DNA from: Paraphysomonas bandaiensis
Taxonomy: Eukaryota; Chrysophyceae
Reading direction: 5' to 3'
DNA: 64,000 nucleotides
Assembly (NCBI GenBank): GCA_965644295.1
Contig: CBFFRP010000296.1
Span: forward strand, 124,001-188,000
Shown piece by piece: positions 34,546-47,643 of the stretch. The notes beneath the pieces are model-generated. The model saw only the letters and a list, made by a program, of their open reading frames with translations. It was not told where the DNA came from and made no database searches. Both the position numbers and the translations under genes were made by a program. Every line of letters begins with the position of its first letter. Position 1 is the stretch's first letter.

Positions 34546-36456
34546 CTAATGTGATGTATCCAGTACTCTCCCCTTGTTGATATACTTTTTGCTTTTCACT
34601 TTACGCTTTCGTGGTGTGTTAGATCCAGGCCCGCCCGTATTAGTGCGAGACGGCGTACGAGAATCATAACGAGCAAATGATGGTGCCGTGGTACCAAATT
34701 TTAGCATAGCCTTCATCTTTTCATCTGCCCAACTTTGACTCTCTGGAACCCAGCGATGAATATACCTTCATGTCCACAATTACTCCCACTAAAATATATT
34801 CCGCCACACATACCTGTATTCTGGATCATAATTCTTTGTTTGCTTCAATACGTTGAAGTATCGATCTTCTCTGGGATCACTACCTACCCCTGCAGCATAT
34901 GTCCAATTTCCCCAATTAAGGCAGACGTCATGATCAATTAGGAGGCTCTCGAAGTGCATAGCCCCAAGTCTCCAGTCCACACACATGTCCCTAGTCAAGT
35001 ACGAGGCAACAATTTGTCGACCGCGATTAGACATATAACCCGTGTTCAGTAACTCACGCATATTGGCATCTACCATAGGGTTTCCAGTGCACCCAAGCCG
35101 CCACATTTCTAATTTTCTCAAGTCTTCGTCGGTGACGGGACCCCATACCTTTTGGGATTTTCCCTTCGGTCCATATTTCTTGAACACCGAGCTACCATGT
35201 GCTCTGGCATAATATTTGAAATAGTCTCTAAATGTTAGTTCAAATATTAACCAATAAGTGTCCTTGTTCTTGACCCGGGTCTGTTCATAAGCTCGAACCT
35301 CTGCAGCAATGCGCCGAGGTGATAAGCATCCTGTAGCCAGCCAAGGCGACAGTTTGGTGCTGTAGTCTTCGCCCAGCATGCCGTTACGAGTGCGGAAATA
35401 TGTCTTCAAAAGGTCTTTTTCCCATAAGTAATAGTGGAGGCGCCGAAGGGCTTCATTTTCTCCACCATGGTAGCGGACTTCGGAATGTGTTTCGATACCT
35501 GTCCAATGATCCTGATGAGGCCCCATGCCCATAAGGTCGTGAAGAGATGGCATCTCTCCCTCTTCAACATCACCACCATCATTACCGGTGGTTTGGGATA
35601 CCTTTTCAGGGCAAGGCTTGAACAAGAGACGACTGCCTATTGGAGTGGGGTGTAAGGGTCCAGCTAGGGGATTGCGTATACATGAATTTCCTGCAAACAA
35701 ATGCACGCTGTTTATCAGATACGCATTCGTACAATCTACCATGCAATCAACACAAGTGAATCTGTAGGACGCGATATACAGGTAACACTGTCGTCTATCT
35801 AGACACGTATATGTGTGTGCATGCGTACATCATTTCATACCTTCGCACTGTGTTCTGAACTGGGTTGCAGTTGGAGGAAAGTTCCCAAACTGTTTCACGT
35901 TTCCGTCTAGAGGAATATCTCTAGTGTCAGGTAACGGCACTAAGAACGGAAGATCATCAATGTGATATAACGTGTTGTCCCATAAGGGCACAAGTAGGGC
36001 ACTGCTGCCAATTTCAGTTGCAATCGCATTTTGAACGTCTCTTTCCTCCGTCGCCTCTGCTTCTGTGCAGTATATGGTAGACACATCGTACTGCTTTGCC
36101 AACTGAGGGATTATAACCTCTGGAATCCCCATCCGTACAAATAGTTTTTGGTCGATACTGGTGCTTTCGGGCCCACTCAGAGAAGCGATGGCGATATTCT
36201 CTCGAAGATCTTTGACAGAGCTCAGAAGAAATTCCGTTTTGAATAGTCCCATCTTCCTCCATCCGACACGAGGGAGAGACCGGGAGAAGTCAATTGTACC
36301 TTTGTAGTTCCGCTCATCAAAGCAAAAGACGTGAATGACTCTGTCGTGTGTAGTGTGGGCTCTGTGAAGGGCCGCATGATCGTCTAGTCGTAAATCGCAA
36401 TGACGGAACCACACCATGCCGACACCTCTCGACCTGCTGCCTGCGGTGACACTCAT
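34546..36456 (-). CDS. CRY-DASH: Cryptochrome-DASH / CPD photolyase family protein
   Basis: Three exons (35841-36456, 34814-35690, 34546-34765) give 570 aa. The photolyase N-terminal alpha/beta domain starts VWFRHCDLRLDDHAAL. The C-terminal FAD domain shows KLSPWLATGCLSPRRI, ELTFRDYFKYYARAHG, NTGYMSNRGRQIVASYL, WRLGAMHFESLLIDHDV, NWGNWTYAAGVGSDPR and, across the last intron, YRYIHRWVPE. These are the DASH subfamily hallmarks. The extreme C-terminus is basic (TPRKRKVKSKKY) and may act as a nuclear signal. DASH proteins bind FAD and a folate antenna and repair cyclobutane dimers mainly in single-stranded or looped DNA, with some signalling roles. Confidence 0.94.
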
Positions 36457-37927
36457 GGTAATGGATTTGGACTGGGGAGATGTGGAGGGTGAATAGAGTC
36501 ATCGGAATGGACGTGTTAGTGGTGTTCTTCTGTTACTAAGATATGACGCATGACAGCACAGGCCGGTCCTCGTCTCTCTGCACTCTTCCCCCCCCCAACA
36601 CACACATACACATACTACACACATACGTAGTGGAAAGCATATACTGCTGTATACACTGTATACCTGTGTACACTGCTGCTGGTAGAGCTTCAGTGGACAG
36701 GTCCGTGTGCTGTCCACTGATCAGCCAATCACTGACTGCATGACATATCTATAGCCAGGAATGTCTTATTACTAGTAATAGGCTTCTAAGAGTCAGCGCC
36801 AAACTCTGATATTCTACTATTTAATGCTACGAAAGCTGCTTGTGCGTCACCGCAAGCAAGAAGGTGCAACCACTTTTGCTCTATCACTAAAAGCAAAGCA
36901 CAATGTTGATATACCTGACATCTGCCGACTTCAGGATTTTTGAGTCCTAAAGGTGATCAGCTTGCTTCTTTAGTGACCCTTGTACCACACAACACACAAG
37001 CATTAGGATATGACTGGGAAGAAATTGGGACGTCAAACTATAATAAAGCTAAAGAAGAGATTTGGGTGGAGCAACCTGTCGCAGCATGCTATCAAACATG
37101 ATGGATGGAAATAAAGTTTTGGCTGCCCAGCGAAGTGGTGGTGCGATGGATAAATATGTCAAGCGCAAAGTATCACCTCAAGGTCGATCTCCACGACGTT
37201 TACATATTATTTGACGAAGTCATCATAAGAAGGTACCCTATTGTCAAGCGTCATCAGGGCGACGATGCTGCTATTATTCATAACGCTGCTTTCGAAAAGG
37301 CAGTCGTGAAGATTGAATGTGGCAATTAGCCGCACTAACTCGGATGAGGATAAAGAAGGTGATGACAGTGAGATTCTAGTTCAGAATGACGACGTAGCGC
37401 AAGCGGAAGCACGTCTTAACCAGTAAATTCGTTACTTGCATGCCACAAGCAATAAGGTTGAAAGGCCGTTTCGTAAAGCTAAGATTGGTATAACAGATTT
37501 GCGCAAGAGTATGACTGCTCGGCATTTAGAGCTACTTATGTTTTTACACATGAGCCGTCGCCTATGGAATGAAATGACAGTTGAGGTAGCTATATTGGCA
37601 GCTAAAGTAGTTTAGTATTAAATAATTTCCATAATTGAAATTGAGACAGCAAGTAATAATTGCAATTATATTTGACTGCAATCTGTATCAATTGATACAC
37701 AGTCCTGGTAAGTCATGAAGTATGAAGTAGCTCTAAATGATTAAAGAGTTAGCTTTATAGTTACAACATTTTGTTTCTTACAAGTAAGTAATATATTTCT
37801 ATCTCGGTCACAAGACTATAACTTCTCCTAACAAATATATAATATATATACCATTTTCTCGTGAAACCAACAGACATTTATAACCCGGTAGCGGCTATAC
37901 AATGATACCCCAACTATAAAACTCAAA
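36457..37927. other. Intergenic region with transposon copy
   Basis: Upstream of cryptochrome-DASH: CA-rich and GTATAC sequence to about 36750, then a degenerate transposon copy (36803-37620), then AT-rich DNA to the end of the GT61 gene. Confidence 0.55.
36803..37620 (+). mobile_element. Degenerate copy of dispersed unclassified DNA-transposon family
   Basis: Starts with CTCTGATATTCTACTATTTA and the hairpin GCTTGTGCGTCACCGCAAGC, shared with 42766 onward, 58876-58945 and (minus) 51225-51300. Further on an open stretch encodes AAIIHNAAFEK, which is also encoded by the minus-strand copy near 57150. Frames are broken. The end near 37690 carries CAATTGATACACAGTCCTGG, which resembles the ATACACAGCCCTGG terminus at 59067. 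Confidence 0.7.
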
Positions 37928-39651
37928 TTACAATATGTATCCACCCTTACGAAGGCTCTCCACAGCGTTTTCCAGTGCCAATTCAAACGATTTAAGGGAT
38001 ATCTTCATGCGAATCAGTCGATTGGATGCCTGCGCGTCAGTCATACTTCCACTCAAAACAATATTGCCTGCATAATACAATAATACAGGGGTCAGTTTGA
38101 TTCTAATAGCAGTAGAAAACACTATCGATATAAGCCTTATTTCAGACAAATACCTTCGTTTAACAGCTGGTAGTGAAGATTCATGTGCTGTCCTAGCCAC
38201 AGATATATATCGTCCTCTAGAGTTTCGCTCTGTAATTCAATAACTGAGACTCCAGGTGGGGAGAATATTAAATTAGACAAATGAGACGAATGGGGTGTCA
38301 CTAATATATGAAAATTGCAAAATCTTAACGCCTGCATATGAGCTGGTGTTTTGTTGCTGATAAATATAACATCAATAAATTCCTGAGATGTAATCTTGTG
38401 AATAGAAAGAAGCATGCGATCAAAGTTAACAAAACTCTGCGTTCCATCTACTTCGAAATGCTGTAAAATTGCAATCCTTACACTATCGGACTTCGTTACA
38501 TTGCTAACACACTGCATTGTTTCGAGCAAATCGCTATGATACGATTGCAAATATTTCTTGAAAACAGGTTGAACACCCTCTACATGGAACTGATGAGAGT
38601 GGGGCACGCGACCACTACGTACCGGCGGCATATATGCGTGCTGTAGATAGTACGATTGACAGTCTTTGTTGCATTTCAGCAACGGCATCGCTTCAGTGAC
38701 ATTCATCACACGAAGTGTGCGGACTTCTTGGCATACTTCTGCAAGACTAGCATCCAAGGGGAATATCAAATCAGATGATTCCAAGAGCATATTTCTAAGT
38801 GTTGTATTTCCAATTGCTAACCATCTAGAAACGTCATTCGACTCACCACTACTACTACGACGCCTCAACCCGTTCTTCATACTATGCATGTAGTCATCTT
38901 GCAATGTATGTTTGTGCTTCGAGTAGAGACACAAAGGCACAACACGGCGCAGGGCTTTAGATGGAGAATTCCCTGTCTCATACTTCTTCCGAAAATGACT
39001 TCCAGTATCATTAGTACCAACATAAAAATGCGGTTTACGACCGAGCACACTATACAACATCTCATTATACATTATCATAGTGTCTTCACCTGAAATCGAA
39101 TCGTAACCCAAACTTAGGAACTGATGAATGCCATCATGCGATATAATGCTCGTATCACTTGTGTTGAACAGTAGGTTTTGCAAATCAAATATCATCGATG
39201 TGAAGCGACCAAAACTATATGATTCGGACCAATGGTGTACTAACCAAGTGTTTCCATCTAGTGGTGTAAAACCTTGTCTGGCACGTTGGAGAGTGATAAC
39301 CGACGCAACATATTGAAAGGGAGAAAAACAATCACACAGTTCAGGACGAACAGATCCCTCGCATACACCACCGCTCCTCGCAGCCTTATATCTAATATTT
39401 ATACAGCAGTTGAACAAATCACTCGCTGCCTGTTGCCTTTTATGCAACTGAGAAACAACAAAATACATAACCGAAGAGTCGACTGCGATATTATCGAATT
39501 CACAGTGTAACGGTCCTCGTCGATCATCTGATAATGTTACCTTAACACTAGAGTGCCATACCTTACTATCTAGAGCTGCTAATGAGCGGGCAGTGGAGAG
39601 GGTGCCCTCACATATCAACACTAAAAGACCGATGATCAGGTGCAGCCCCAT
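37928..39651 (-). CDS. GT61 (DUF563) family glycosyltransferase
   Basis: Two exons (38154-39651, 37928-38067; 86-nt intron) give 545 aa. The N-terminus is a signal peptide or anchor (MGLHLIIGLLVLICEGTLS), so a secretory-pathway enzyme. Near the C-terminus the GT61 core reads NFHILVTPHSSHLSNLIF then PPGVSVIEL, matching the conserved HGAGLxNxxFxxPG...IE block; here HSSHLS replaces HGAGLT. The protein has Cys residues spread over the lumenal region and several N-glycosylation sequons. Known GT61 enzymes include plant xylosyl/arabinosyl transferases and animal EOGT. Donor and acceptor are unknown. It is divergent from the FUN14 gene over the longest array. Confidence 0.78.
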
Positions 39652-39822
39652 TACAATAAAAATCGAAAGAAGAGATCAACAACCCACACACTACGTCCAC
39701 ATACAGAAGACACACACCGCTATATATATCTGCAGCAACATAGTACACTAGGAACGAAACATTGGAAAGAGATATACATACATGATAAAACAGAAAACAC
39801 TGACAGAACTGCACACGCAAAT

Positions 39823-40649
39823 CATACATACATACATACATACATACATACATACATACATACATACATACATACATACATACATACATACATACATACA
39901 TACATACATACATACATACATACATACATACATACATACATACATACATACATACATACATACATACATACATACATACATACATACATACATACATACA
40001 TACATACATACATACATACATACATACATACATACATACATACATACATACATACATACATACATACATACATACATACATACATACATACATACATACA
40101 TACATACATACATACATACATACATACATACATACATACATACATACATACATACATACATACATACATACATACATACATACATACATACATACATACA
40201 TACATACATACATACATACATACATACATACATACATACATACATACATACATACATACATACATACATACATACATACATACATACATACATACATACA
40301 TACATACATACATACATACATACATACATACATACATACATACATACATACATACATACATACATACATACATACATACATACATACATACATACATACA
40401 TACATACATACATACATACATACATACATACATACATACATACATACATACATACATACATACATACATACATACATACATACATACATACATACATACA
40501 TACATACATACATACATACATACATACATACATACATACATACATACATACATACATACATACATACATACATACATACATACATACATACATACATACA
40601 TACATACATACATACATACATACATACATACATACATACATACATACAT
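39823..40649. repeat. 827-bp uninterrupted (CATA)n array
   Basis: About 207 consecutive CATA units with no interruption visible. It occupies most of the 1057-bp head-to-head gap between the GT61 gene (start 39651) and the FUN14 gene (start 40709). No stop codon occurs in any frame, so long YIHT/MYVC frames through it are artefacts. Confidence 0.98.
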
Positions 40650-40708
40650 CATTGTTCAGTACTTTGTTCGTGAAGCTATTCATTGAGTGGAATACGTTGT
40701 CTGATAGC

Positions 40709-41437
40709 ATGTCCAGCATTCTTATTGGCGTTAGGAGGGGTATTATCACTCCTCGGTTGTTCGTTAGTCGAGTTGCATCGCGGAACCAATCAGTTATCAG
40801 TGTCGGGACATCTCAATGTCGGTCTGCTGTTAAGTCCAGAGCAACCATGATGAGAGGGGGATTGGGAATAGTTGCTTTCGGGTTAGGTGCTCAGTTGTTG
40901 TGTTCTGGTTACTCGGAGTGTGCATCCGGCTCCGGTATGCCTCCTGAAGGTCCGCTGAGGGATATTAAGTACTTTGCTGAGCGTATTGTGAATGCGTATG
41001 CTGAGAATATTAATCAGCTAGGATTTAGTGGCGTTGTTGGTGTTTGTGCGGGTTTTGCACTTAAGAGAGTAAGCCAGGAGGCTGCTGTTGCTATAGGTTC
41101 TGTCTTTATTCTCCTCCAGGTAGACATGAGTTTTGTTGACGTTGATATATACTCATCCCGGCTTATGCATATAAGGGTCTAAGCTACATGGGCTACATTA
41201 ACATTAATTACAAGAAAATATCTGATGATGTGACAACAGTAAGTAGTTCCCACGTGAATTTCCTTTGTAACGTGTGTTATCTGTATTCAGAAACTTGATG
41301 TCAATCGGGATGGTAAGCTATCTGCAGATGATGTTAAAGCTGCGTGGAGTAAAACTAGCGATATGCTATCGATTGGCTTGCCGAATGCCACTGGCTTTGC
41401 TGGAGGATTTGCACTTGGATTTTATCTTGGAAACTAG
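40709..41437 (+). CDS. FUN14 domain protein with inserted EF-hand
   Basis: Three exons (40709-41119, 41176-41238, 41291-41437) give 206 aa. The first about 45 residues are Arg/Ser-rich with no acidic residue, consistent with mitochondrial targeting. The FUN14 domain begins at about residue 103: QLGFSGVVGVCAGFALKRVS, then SVFILLQGLSYMGYININY. The family's final glycine-rich helix GFAGGFALGFYLG closes the protein. Between these two parts sits an EF-hand loop, DVNRDGKLSADD at residues 161-172, with acceptable ligands at positions 1, 3, 5, 7, 9 and 12. FUN14 proteins of animals (FUNDC1/2) sit in the outer mitochondrial membrane and act in mitophagy and ER contacts. The EF-hand suggests direct Ca2+ control. 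No LC3-interacting motif of the FUNDC1 type is evident. Confidence 0.85.
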
Positions 41438-41644
41438 TTTTCCTATAGGAATAGAATATCAGCATTAGACATTTTGGATGGGTAAACAGTACTACATAGT
41501 ACAGTTTACAACATGATTCATGTACTACAGTTTTCGACTACTGTATTCTTAAACTAACGGTCATAATTCGAATGTCTTAAATTTAGCCTTTAATTGCTTA
41601 CAAATAAGCAAAACTCAACATACAATTGTAATATAGTTATATCC

Positions 41645-42452
41645 CAGGGCTAGGAAACAATATATTGCAATACTATTGTTAGATAGCGTTCCATCAATAG
41701 TATTGATGGGGATTTTAAACAGGCCCAACAATACAATTACAATATATTGCAATATATTGTCAATGTATTGCAATATATTAGTATGACTAATCAGTAAGTA
41801 AACACATCCGTAGATTCCATTTTTAGTGTTAGTCATTAAGATCACATGACAACCAAACCAACTACTGCTTATAGCTAATAAAAATCCACCTCGTCCTCAT
41901 CCTCTGAGCCATCATTGGTGAAGTCAACATCACCATATTCATCCACAGTATTAATCGAAATATGCTAGTATCCGGCCACATCTGTCGAATAGCTTTCAGA
42001 AACAACAGCATATTAAGTAGGATGGTTACTTTTGCGCAACACTGATATAATAATATTTTTAGCTGCGCTGAACAGACGTTCCCATGTATTGGAAGTACAT
42101 ACCAGGGCCTGGTAACCGTTAATGACTCGTGGACCTATACGTTTCTAATTTTTTTGAGCTGACTGAAGATTTTTATTCGCGTAGTCAACATTGAACATCA
42201 GCTTCATCATCTTTTGTAATGTTGTAATCAATTTCTCTGTTATTTATATCCATTTTTCACCCTACAGTTGAGAATCTTCTCTTATATGACTATCATCATA
42301 TTGATTGCAATATATTGCAATATATTGTGAGCTACTTTAACAGAAACAATATTGATGGGATTTTTGGCCGGTCGACCAATCAATATATTTTACAATATAT
42401 TGCAATATATTGTACAATGTATTGCAATTCAATATATTGTTTCCTAGCCCTG
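41645..42452. mobile_element. 808-bp non-autonomous hAT-type element
   Basis: Inverted termini CAGGGCTAGGAAACAATATA flanked by the 8-bp duplication TTATATCC (41637-41644 and 42453-42460). AATATATTGCAATATATTG units recur inside both ends. No transposase frame. A CAGGGCCTGGTAACC end at about 42113 shows a second element type nested or fused within it. Confidence 0.9.
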
Positions 42453-42765
42453 TTATATCCCCATCTCGTCTAAAAAAAGATTGGGTTGTTTTGACCTGGT
42501 TGGGTTCAACAGATCGCTCATAAGATCACTGGGTAAATATAGATATTTTAGAAGAAATATTAAAGATATAATATTACAAAAGTTTGAAAAAAAACACAAT
42601 AATGAGTCCATGTTCAAAACCAGATCATCAAGCACTCCAAGTTATATTCTATCCTTTGATTTAGAAGATCATAGGAGTGTGTAGTGTATGCCTTATTATT
42701 GGCAATTGGCGTTTAACTGTCAGAATTATTTTAGCATTATAGCAATTTAACTGACTTGTGCTTAA

Positions 42766-43200
42766 CTCTGATATCCTACTATTTAACGCTACGAAAGCTG
42801 CTTGTGCGTCACCGCAAGCACCAAGATACAACCCCTTTCGCTCTATCACTCAAAGCGAACATATTGAGCAAGCAGAATGTTGATATACCTGATATCTTCT
42901 AACTTTAGAATTTTTGAGGCCTTAAGGTGACCAGCTCGGTTTCTTGACTTTAGCAGGCAGTCCAATCCCCCGGATACCCTTGAGATGGGCCCATTCCCGG
43001 ACGCCAGTTTATTTTGTCAACTTAGGTCCAAAGACGTCTACACAATTTACACTTATTTGTGTTATGAGTGGGAAGAACTATATCTACTGACTATATATAT
43101 GCGGCCCACCTTAGTTTTCCGAAGAAATCTCTCCGGTACTTATGCCCCAGAACACCACGAAAGATGCGAGGTTGACCTCATTGAGGGAAGAAGATCATAA
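42766..43200 (+). mobile_element. Degenerate copy of dispersed unclassified DNA-transposon family
   Basis: Shares the start block and hairpin of 36803-37620, then the block encoding PFPDASLF also present at 13087 and, in reverse, near 58400. A frame at 42985-43200 encodes APEHHERCEVDL, comparable with LEHHEKTCESYF in the minus-strand copy at 58001-58318. Not intact. Confidence 0.75.
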
Positions 43201-43259
43201 TGATGACAGGCAAGGGCAAGCAATTCACCTTCATAACCTGGACTTCGAAACAACTACAA

Positions 43260-43960
43260 GAATATGACTGGAGAGTTCAAGTGGTACCTCTGTAACTAAA
43301 GATGATTTGGAACAAGCAGTAATTCTCAGTTTTTTTAGTATTTAACCAGGTCGTGCTTATCAGGATTTAGTTCTTTATATCCTATACACACCGAATTCGA
43401 GTCAGTTTCTTCAGCAGTGGTTAAGCGTGACGTACTTATAAATGAGATGATGATGCCAGCAAACCAACAAGAAGCTTCATGTGACTATAAAATGTTTACA
43501 TTTCATCGTCACATCCATGTACGAATTTTAATACCTCTTCCCTCAGCGTACATGTAGCCATAGTAGATATTTAGGGATTTACTGGTGTGAATTGTTTGAT
43601 CTATCTGTACAACCTGGACTTCAAAACAACTTCAAGAATATGACTGGACGGTTCAAATGCCGCATCTGATGCAGTGGCATCCAGTCCTTTCAGGGTTTGG
43701 GTCACATCTCTTGCTTATCAGGACTATGTGCATTATATATGTCATGCACACAGCATTCGAGTCAGTTGTACTAGCAGAGCTTAAGAAGCGTGATGTAGTA
43801 CATAAATTTGATGGTGATGCCAATATAAGAACACGAAACCTTGTGCGACTACAATTCTCACATACGCCTATGTACGAATTCAATGCCTTGCAGTTGCTAT
43901 TTCTTCTCAGTATCCTTCTGTGGTAGAGGTACATTATTTGTTGTAGCTATATTATAGAAA
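43260..43960 (+). repeat. Tandemly duplicated repeat segment
   Basis: Two related copies, about 43260-43480 and 43610-43940, both containing a TATGACTGGA block, CTTATCAGGA, a TTCGAGTCAGTT block and GATGATGCCA/GGTGATGCCA. A third relative lies at 19640-19890. Short frames are probably transposase remnants. Confidence 0.65.
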
Positions 43961-44597
43961 TTTGATAATTTATTGTGTTTAGATAATATATCTACACACA
44001 AAATAAGGAACAATCTATATTGCAGAGCTATTTGTAGCTTAAAATAAATAAGTTACGAATATCAAATTTGAATGCCTATATTTGGCAAGTGCGAATATGA
44101 GCATTCTGTTGAACCAATCAGGTAAAGACAAAAAGGGGATAAGTAATTAACACCACCTCATGTGGTGTCGATATTTTCTCAGGACTATTCGTTGCTAGTG
44201 ACCACACGCCACACGAAGACATAATATATAATATCATATCCATAGTATGTCTTTGTTACAGATTGACAGGGGGAGATAGAATATAATATATATAGCAATA
44301 TATATATATCTGAGATTGAAACTAGGTTGCCACAGAAACTCCAGGTTGTATCTTTTATCCTCAGCCCCTACATTTTTATGCGATATTTTGTTGCTATCAC
44401 GCTATCGCTACATCCGACAGGGAGATGAAAATCTTCCCTTTTTCTTGCATAGTGATTCCAGGCATAGTACATAGTAGTAGAAGCAAAAAGGAATCATTTT
44501 TAAAACAATGCATTTCTAGATGCAGTCTGTAATAAACTAAGAATGCAAAGCATACTAGCAGGCCGACCATATAATATTTTCAATGACCTTCATATAT
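43961..44597. other. AT-rich 3' flank
   Basis: Downstream of the M3 peptidase gene. AT-rich, with no gene or clear repeat beyond short (AT)n runs near 44280-44310. Confidence 0.5.
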
Positions 44598-47164
44598 TTA
44601 TTCTTTAGGAATCTCCTCAGTTAGGCCTGCATGTCTTAGGAGGGCATCAGGAGTAGCATCTTTACCTCTGAAAAGTTTGTACACATCTGCCGGATGTTTC
44701 CCGCCCCCCATAGACAACACAGTGTCTCTGAACCTCTTTCCTGTTGCGCGGACGGCTTCTTCATCTCCTAATCCCGCCTCCTCAAATGCAGCGAAAGCAT
44801 CGGCTGACATAACCTCTGCCCATTTATAACTGTAATATCCGGCCGCATATCCACCTCCGAATATGTGTCCAAAAGAGCATAAGAAGCGATCTTCAGGTAA
44901 TGGGGGAACAACCGTGTAACGGGTGGCAACTTCCCGTTGCACATCAAACGGAGATTGAGTACCAGCTGCATCATATGTGGAATGCAGTTGCAGATCCATC
45001 ATACCAAAGTATAGTTGCCGAATCATCGCCATTCCCGCATGAAAGTTCTTTGCAGCTTTCACCTTCTCGAACAGGTCATCTGGAAGAGGGGCGCCGGTCT
45101 CATAGTGCTTTGCGAAGCCATACAATGTGGGCTTGTCGTAGCACCAGTTTTCCATGAATTGAGAAGGGAGCTCCACAGCATCCCACTCCACATTATTAAT
45201 ACCTATGGTATGACAAATACTATCACAATTACAATAGTGAAGTAAACTTCTTAATGTTACTAATGTACATGCACAGTATATTACATTGGGCACAGTGCAC
45301 AACATACTGCAGCATGTACTGTACAGACCTGCAGCCTCGCCGTGCTCAACTCGAGTAAGCATATGCTGAAGTCCATGTCCAAATTCTATGAAAAAATTTG
45401 CAAATTACATAAGTAAAAATGAAATCGCATATATCACGGCGGTTCATACCGTGAAAAAGAGTTTCAACCTCTCGGAAGGTCATCAACGAAGGCTTTCCAT
45501 CTACGGGAGGAGATCCATTGCATGTCAAGTATGCCACCGGGGTAGTGCCCATTACCTTGGACTTCCCTTTACATACATCCATCCAAGCCCCGCCCCGCTT
45601 TTCTGCCGGTCGTGAGTAGGCGTCCAAAAAAAATGCTGCGATCGGTTCTTCACTCTTGGATCCCGATGAGGTATCATATATTCTGAAGAAACGAACATCC
45701 TCGTGCCATGTCTGCGCCTCACCATCGGCGGACTCGATGCGAACCTGGAAGAGCCTTTCGGCCAACGAGAAGAGTCCTTTGAGGACTTCGGGAAGTGGAA
45801 AGTAAACCCTGAGTTGCTCCTCTTCAAATTGATATTGACTTTCTCGCAAACGTTCAGACCAGTAAGGTAAATCCCAAAGAGCAAGCTCGCCTTCAAAACC
45901 CTGCTCCTTGGCGAAAGCCTTGAGTGTCTCCAACTCCTTCTGGGCCGCTGGCATGGATTTCTCTCGCAGCATTTCGATGAGATTCACCACGGTTTTCACA
46001 TCCGGTGCCATCTTGGAGGCCAATGACATCTCCGCATAATTGTTATATCCCTGTACCCAGTATCGTATTAAGAATATCCACCCGCCAAACGTGTGATATT
46101 TTTTGACTCACCAGCATCTTAGCCATTGCTTTCTTCTTTCTCAGTATATCCTGGATAATAGGTGCATTGTCCGTCTCTCCCTCGGAAGCACGACTGACGA
46201 ATGCCCTGTATATTGATTCACGTATGTCCCGGTTTTTAAGATTCTGCATACAGGCGATGTAGGACGGCATATCGAGAGTGACAACCCATGGACCAGATTC
46301 AGCTGTAGCCTAACAATTAGAAAGATCAGTAATTAACATATATTTAGATTGCGAGGAAAGTATAAAGAAAAAATCCCTTTCTCTCACCTCCTTGTGACCT
46401 TCGGACACAGCTTGTTGGGCAAGCATGCTGCGGGCGGAAGGAGGTAGTCCCTCCACATCACTGGCATTGTCTAACTGTAGTTTGAATGCCTTAGTTGAGT
46501 CTAGTACATTATTATTGAATTTACTGCTTAGTTCCGAAACCTCTAGCTGAAACTGATTGAATACATTGCGCTCAGGAGCCGACAGCCCCACACCAGATTT
46601 CATCATGCTACGGATTCCACTGTCGACTATACGATGTTGGGCCTCATCTAACGAATTCCATAGTTTCTCGTTGTCTTTGATACCTTTCAATGCCTGAAAT
46701 AGTGCCTGGCTTTGGCCAATCTCTTGGTTCAGACGGACAACTGAGGGTTGCGCTTCCTCATGCGCTGTTCTGAGGTCTGGACTGTTTTTCACCCCCATCA
46801 AGTGGTTCACAACCCCCCAAGAAAACGATAACGGAGCTTGTATACGCTCTAATTCTTCGACAACAGTGGAATACTCGTGTTCATTGCCGTCTTTCAACGA
46901 CCCCTCAAGGTTAGCGAAATCCGTCTTGAGAGATGACAAACACGAGTCAATAGCAGGCTTCACGTGCTTCGGTTCAATCTCTGTTGCAAAACAATCAACT
47001 CCCACATCAACATAAACGAATTAGGTACCTTTGAACCTCGGGAGTCCCTTGAAGTCGAGCAGCGGGTTGGCTTCAGCGCTCGCTCTCACCTCTGTCGACA
47101 GGTACATAGAGCTAGATAACAGCGCCACGCCCGGCCTCACAGCACGAATGAGTTTCGATTGCAT
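44598..47164 (-). CDS. M3 family oligopeptidase (oligopeptidase A / thimet-like)
   Basis: Six exons (47029-47164, 46388-46980, 46112-46309, 45450-46050, 45329-45385, 44598-45202) give 729 aa with consistent phases. The zinc motif HEFGH is at residues 509-513; its first His codon is completed before an intron and Glu is assembled across it ([12 protein letters not shown]). The third ligand region is [11 protein letters not shown], and [20 protein letters not shown] is the M3 C-terminal substrate-binding signature. The N-terminus ([16 protein letters not shown]) is basic and amphipathic, suggesting mitochondrial or plastid import. Closest in style to organellar/bacterial oligopeptidase A, which degrades short peptides including cleaved presequences. 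Divergent from the K+ channel gene over an array. Confidence 0.94.
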
Positions 47165-47287
47165 TGATGGGAGAAATATGCAAAGCAGAAGAAATCGGAT
47201 GATAATTATCTCAAGAATGATTCCAGAGGAAATATGCGTGCAAGTAATACACGATGCAAGAACAAATACACATGACAACACTCACCT

Positions 47288-47596
47288 ACATATACATACA
47301 TGCATACATACATACATACATACATACATACATACATACATACATACATACATACATACATACATACATACATACATACATACATACATACATACATACA
47401 TACATACATACATACATACATACATACATACATACATACATACATACATACATACATACATACATACATACATACATACATACATACATACATACATACA
47501 TACATACATACATACATACATACATACATACATACATACATACATACATACATACATACATACATACATACATACATACATACATACATACATACA

Positions 47597-47628
<32 letters not shown>

Positions 47629-47643
47629 CATATACATATACGT
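47288..47643. repeat. (CATA)n tetranucleotide array
   Basis: About 0.32 kb of near-perfect CATA repeats, with TATA and CATG variants at both edges (TACATATACATACATGCATA on the left, ATACATATACATATACG on the right). It sits in the head-to-head gap between the M3 peptidase (start 47164) and channel (start 47923). Confidence 0.97.

Noticed and set aside
39823-40649. CRISPR-like regular repeat
   Set aside because: No spacers; it is a pure microsatellite in eukaryotic DNA.
39782-41182. Long open frames (up to 466 aa) of YIHT or MYVC repeats through the arrays, also at 2055-2452, 32818-33387, 47031-47789 and 54471-55400
   Set aside because: The four-base unit contains no stop in any frame, so open frames are automatic. 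Real genes start outside the arrays.
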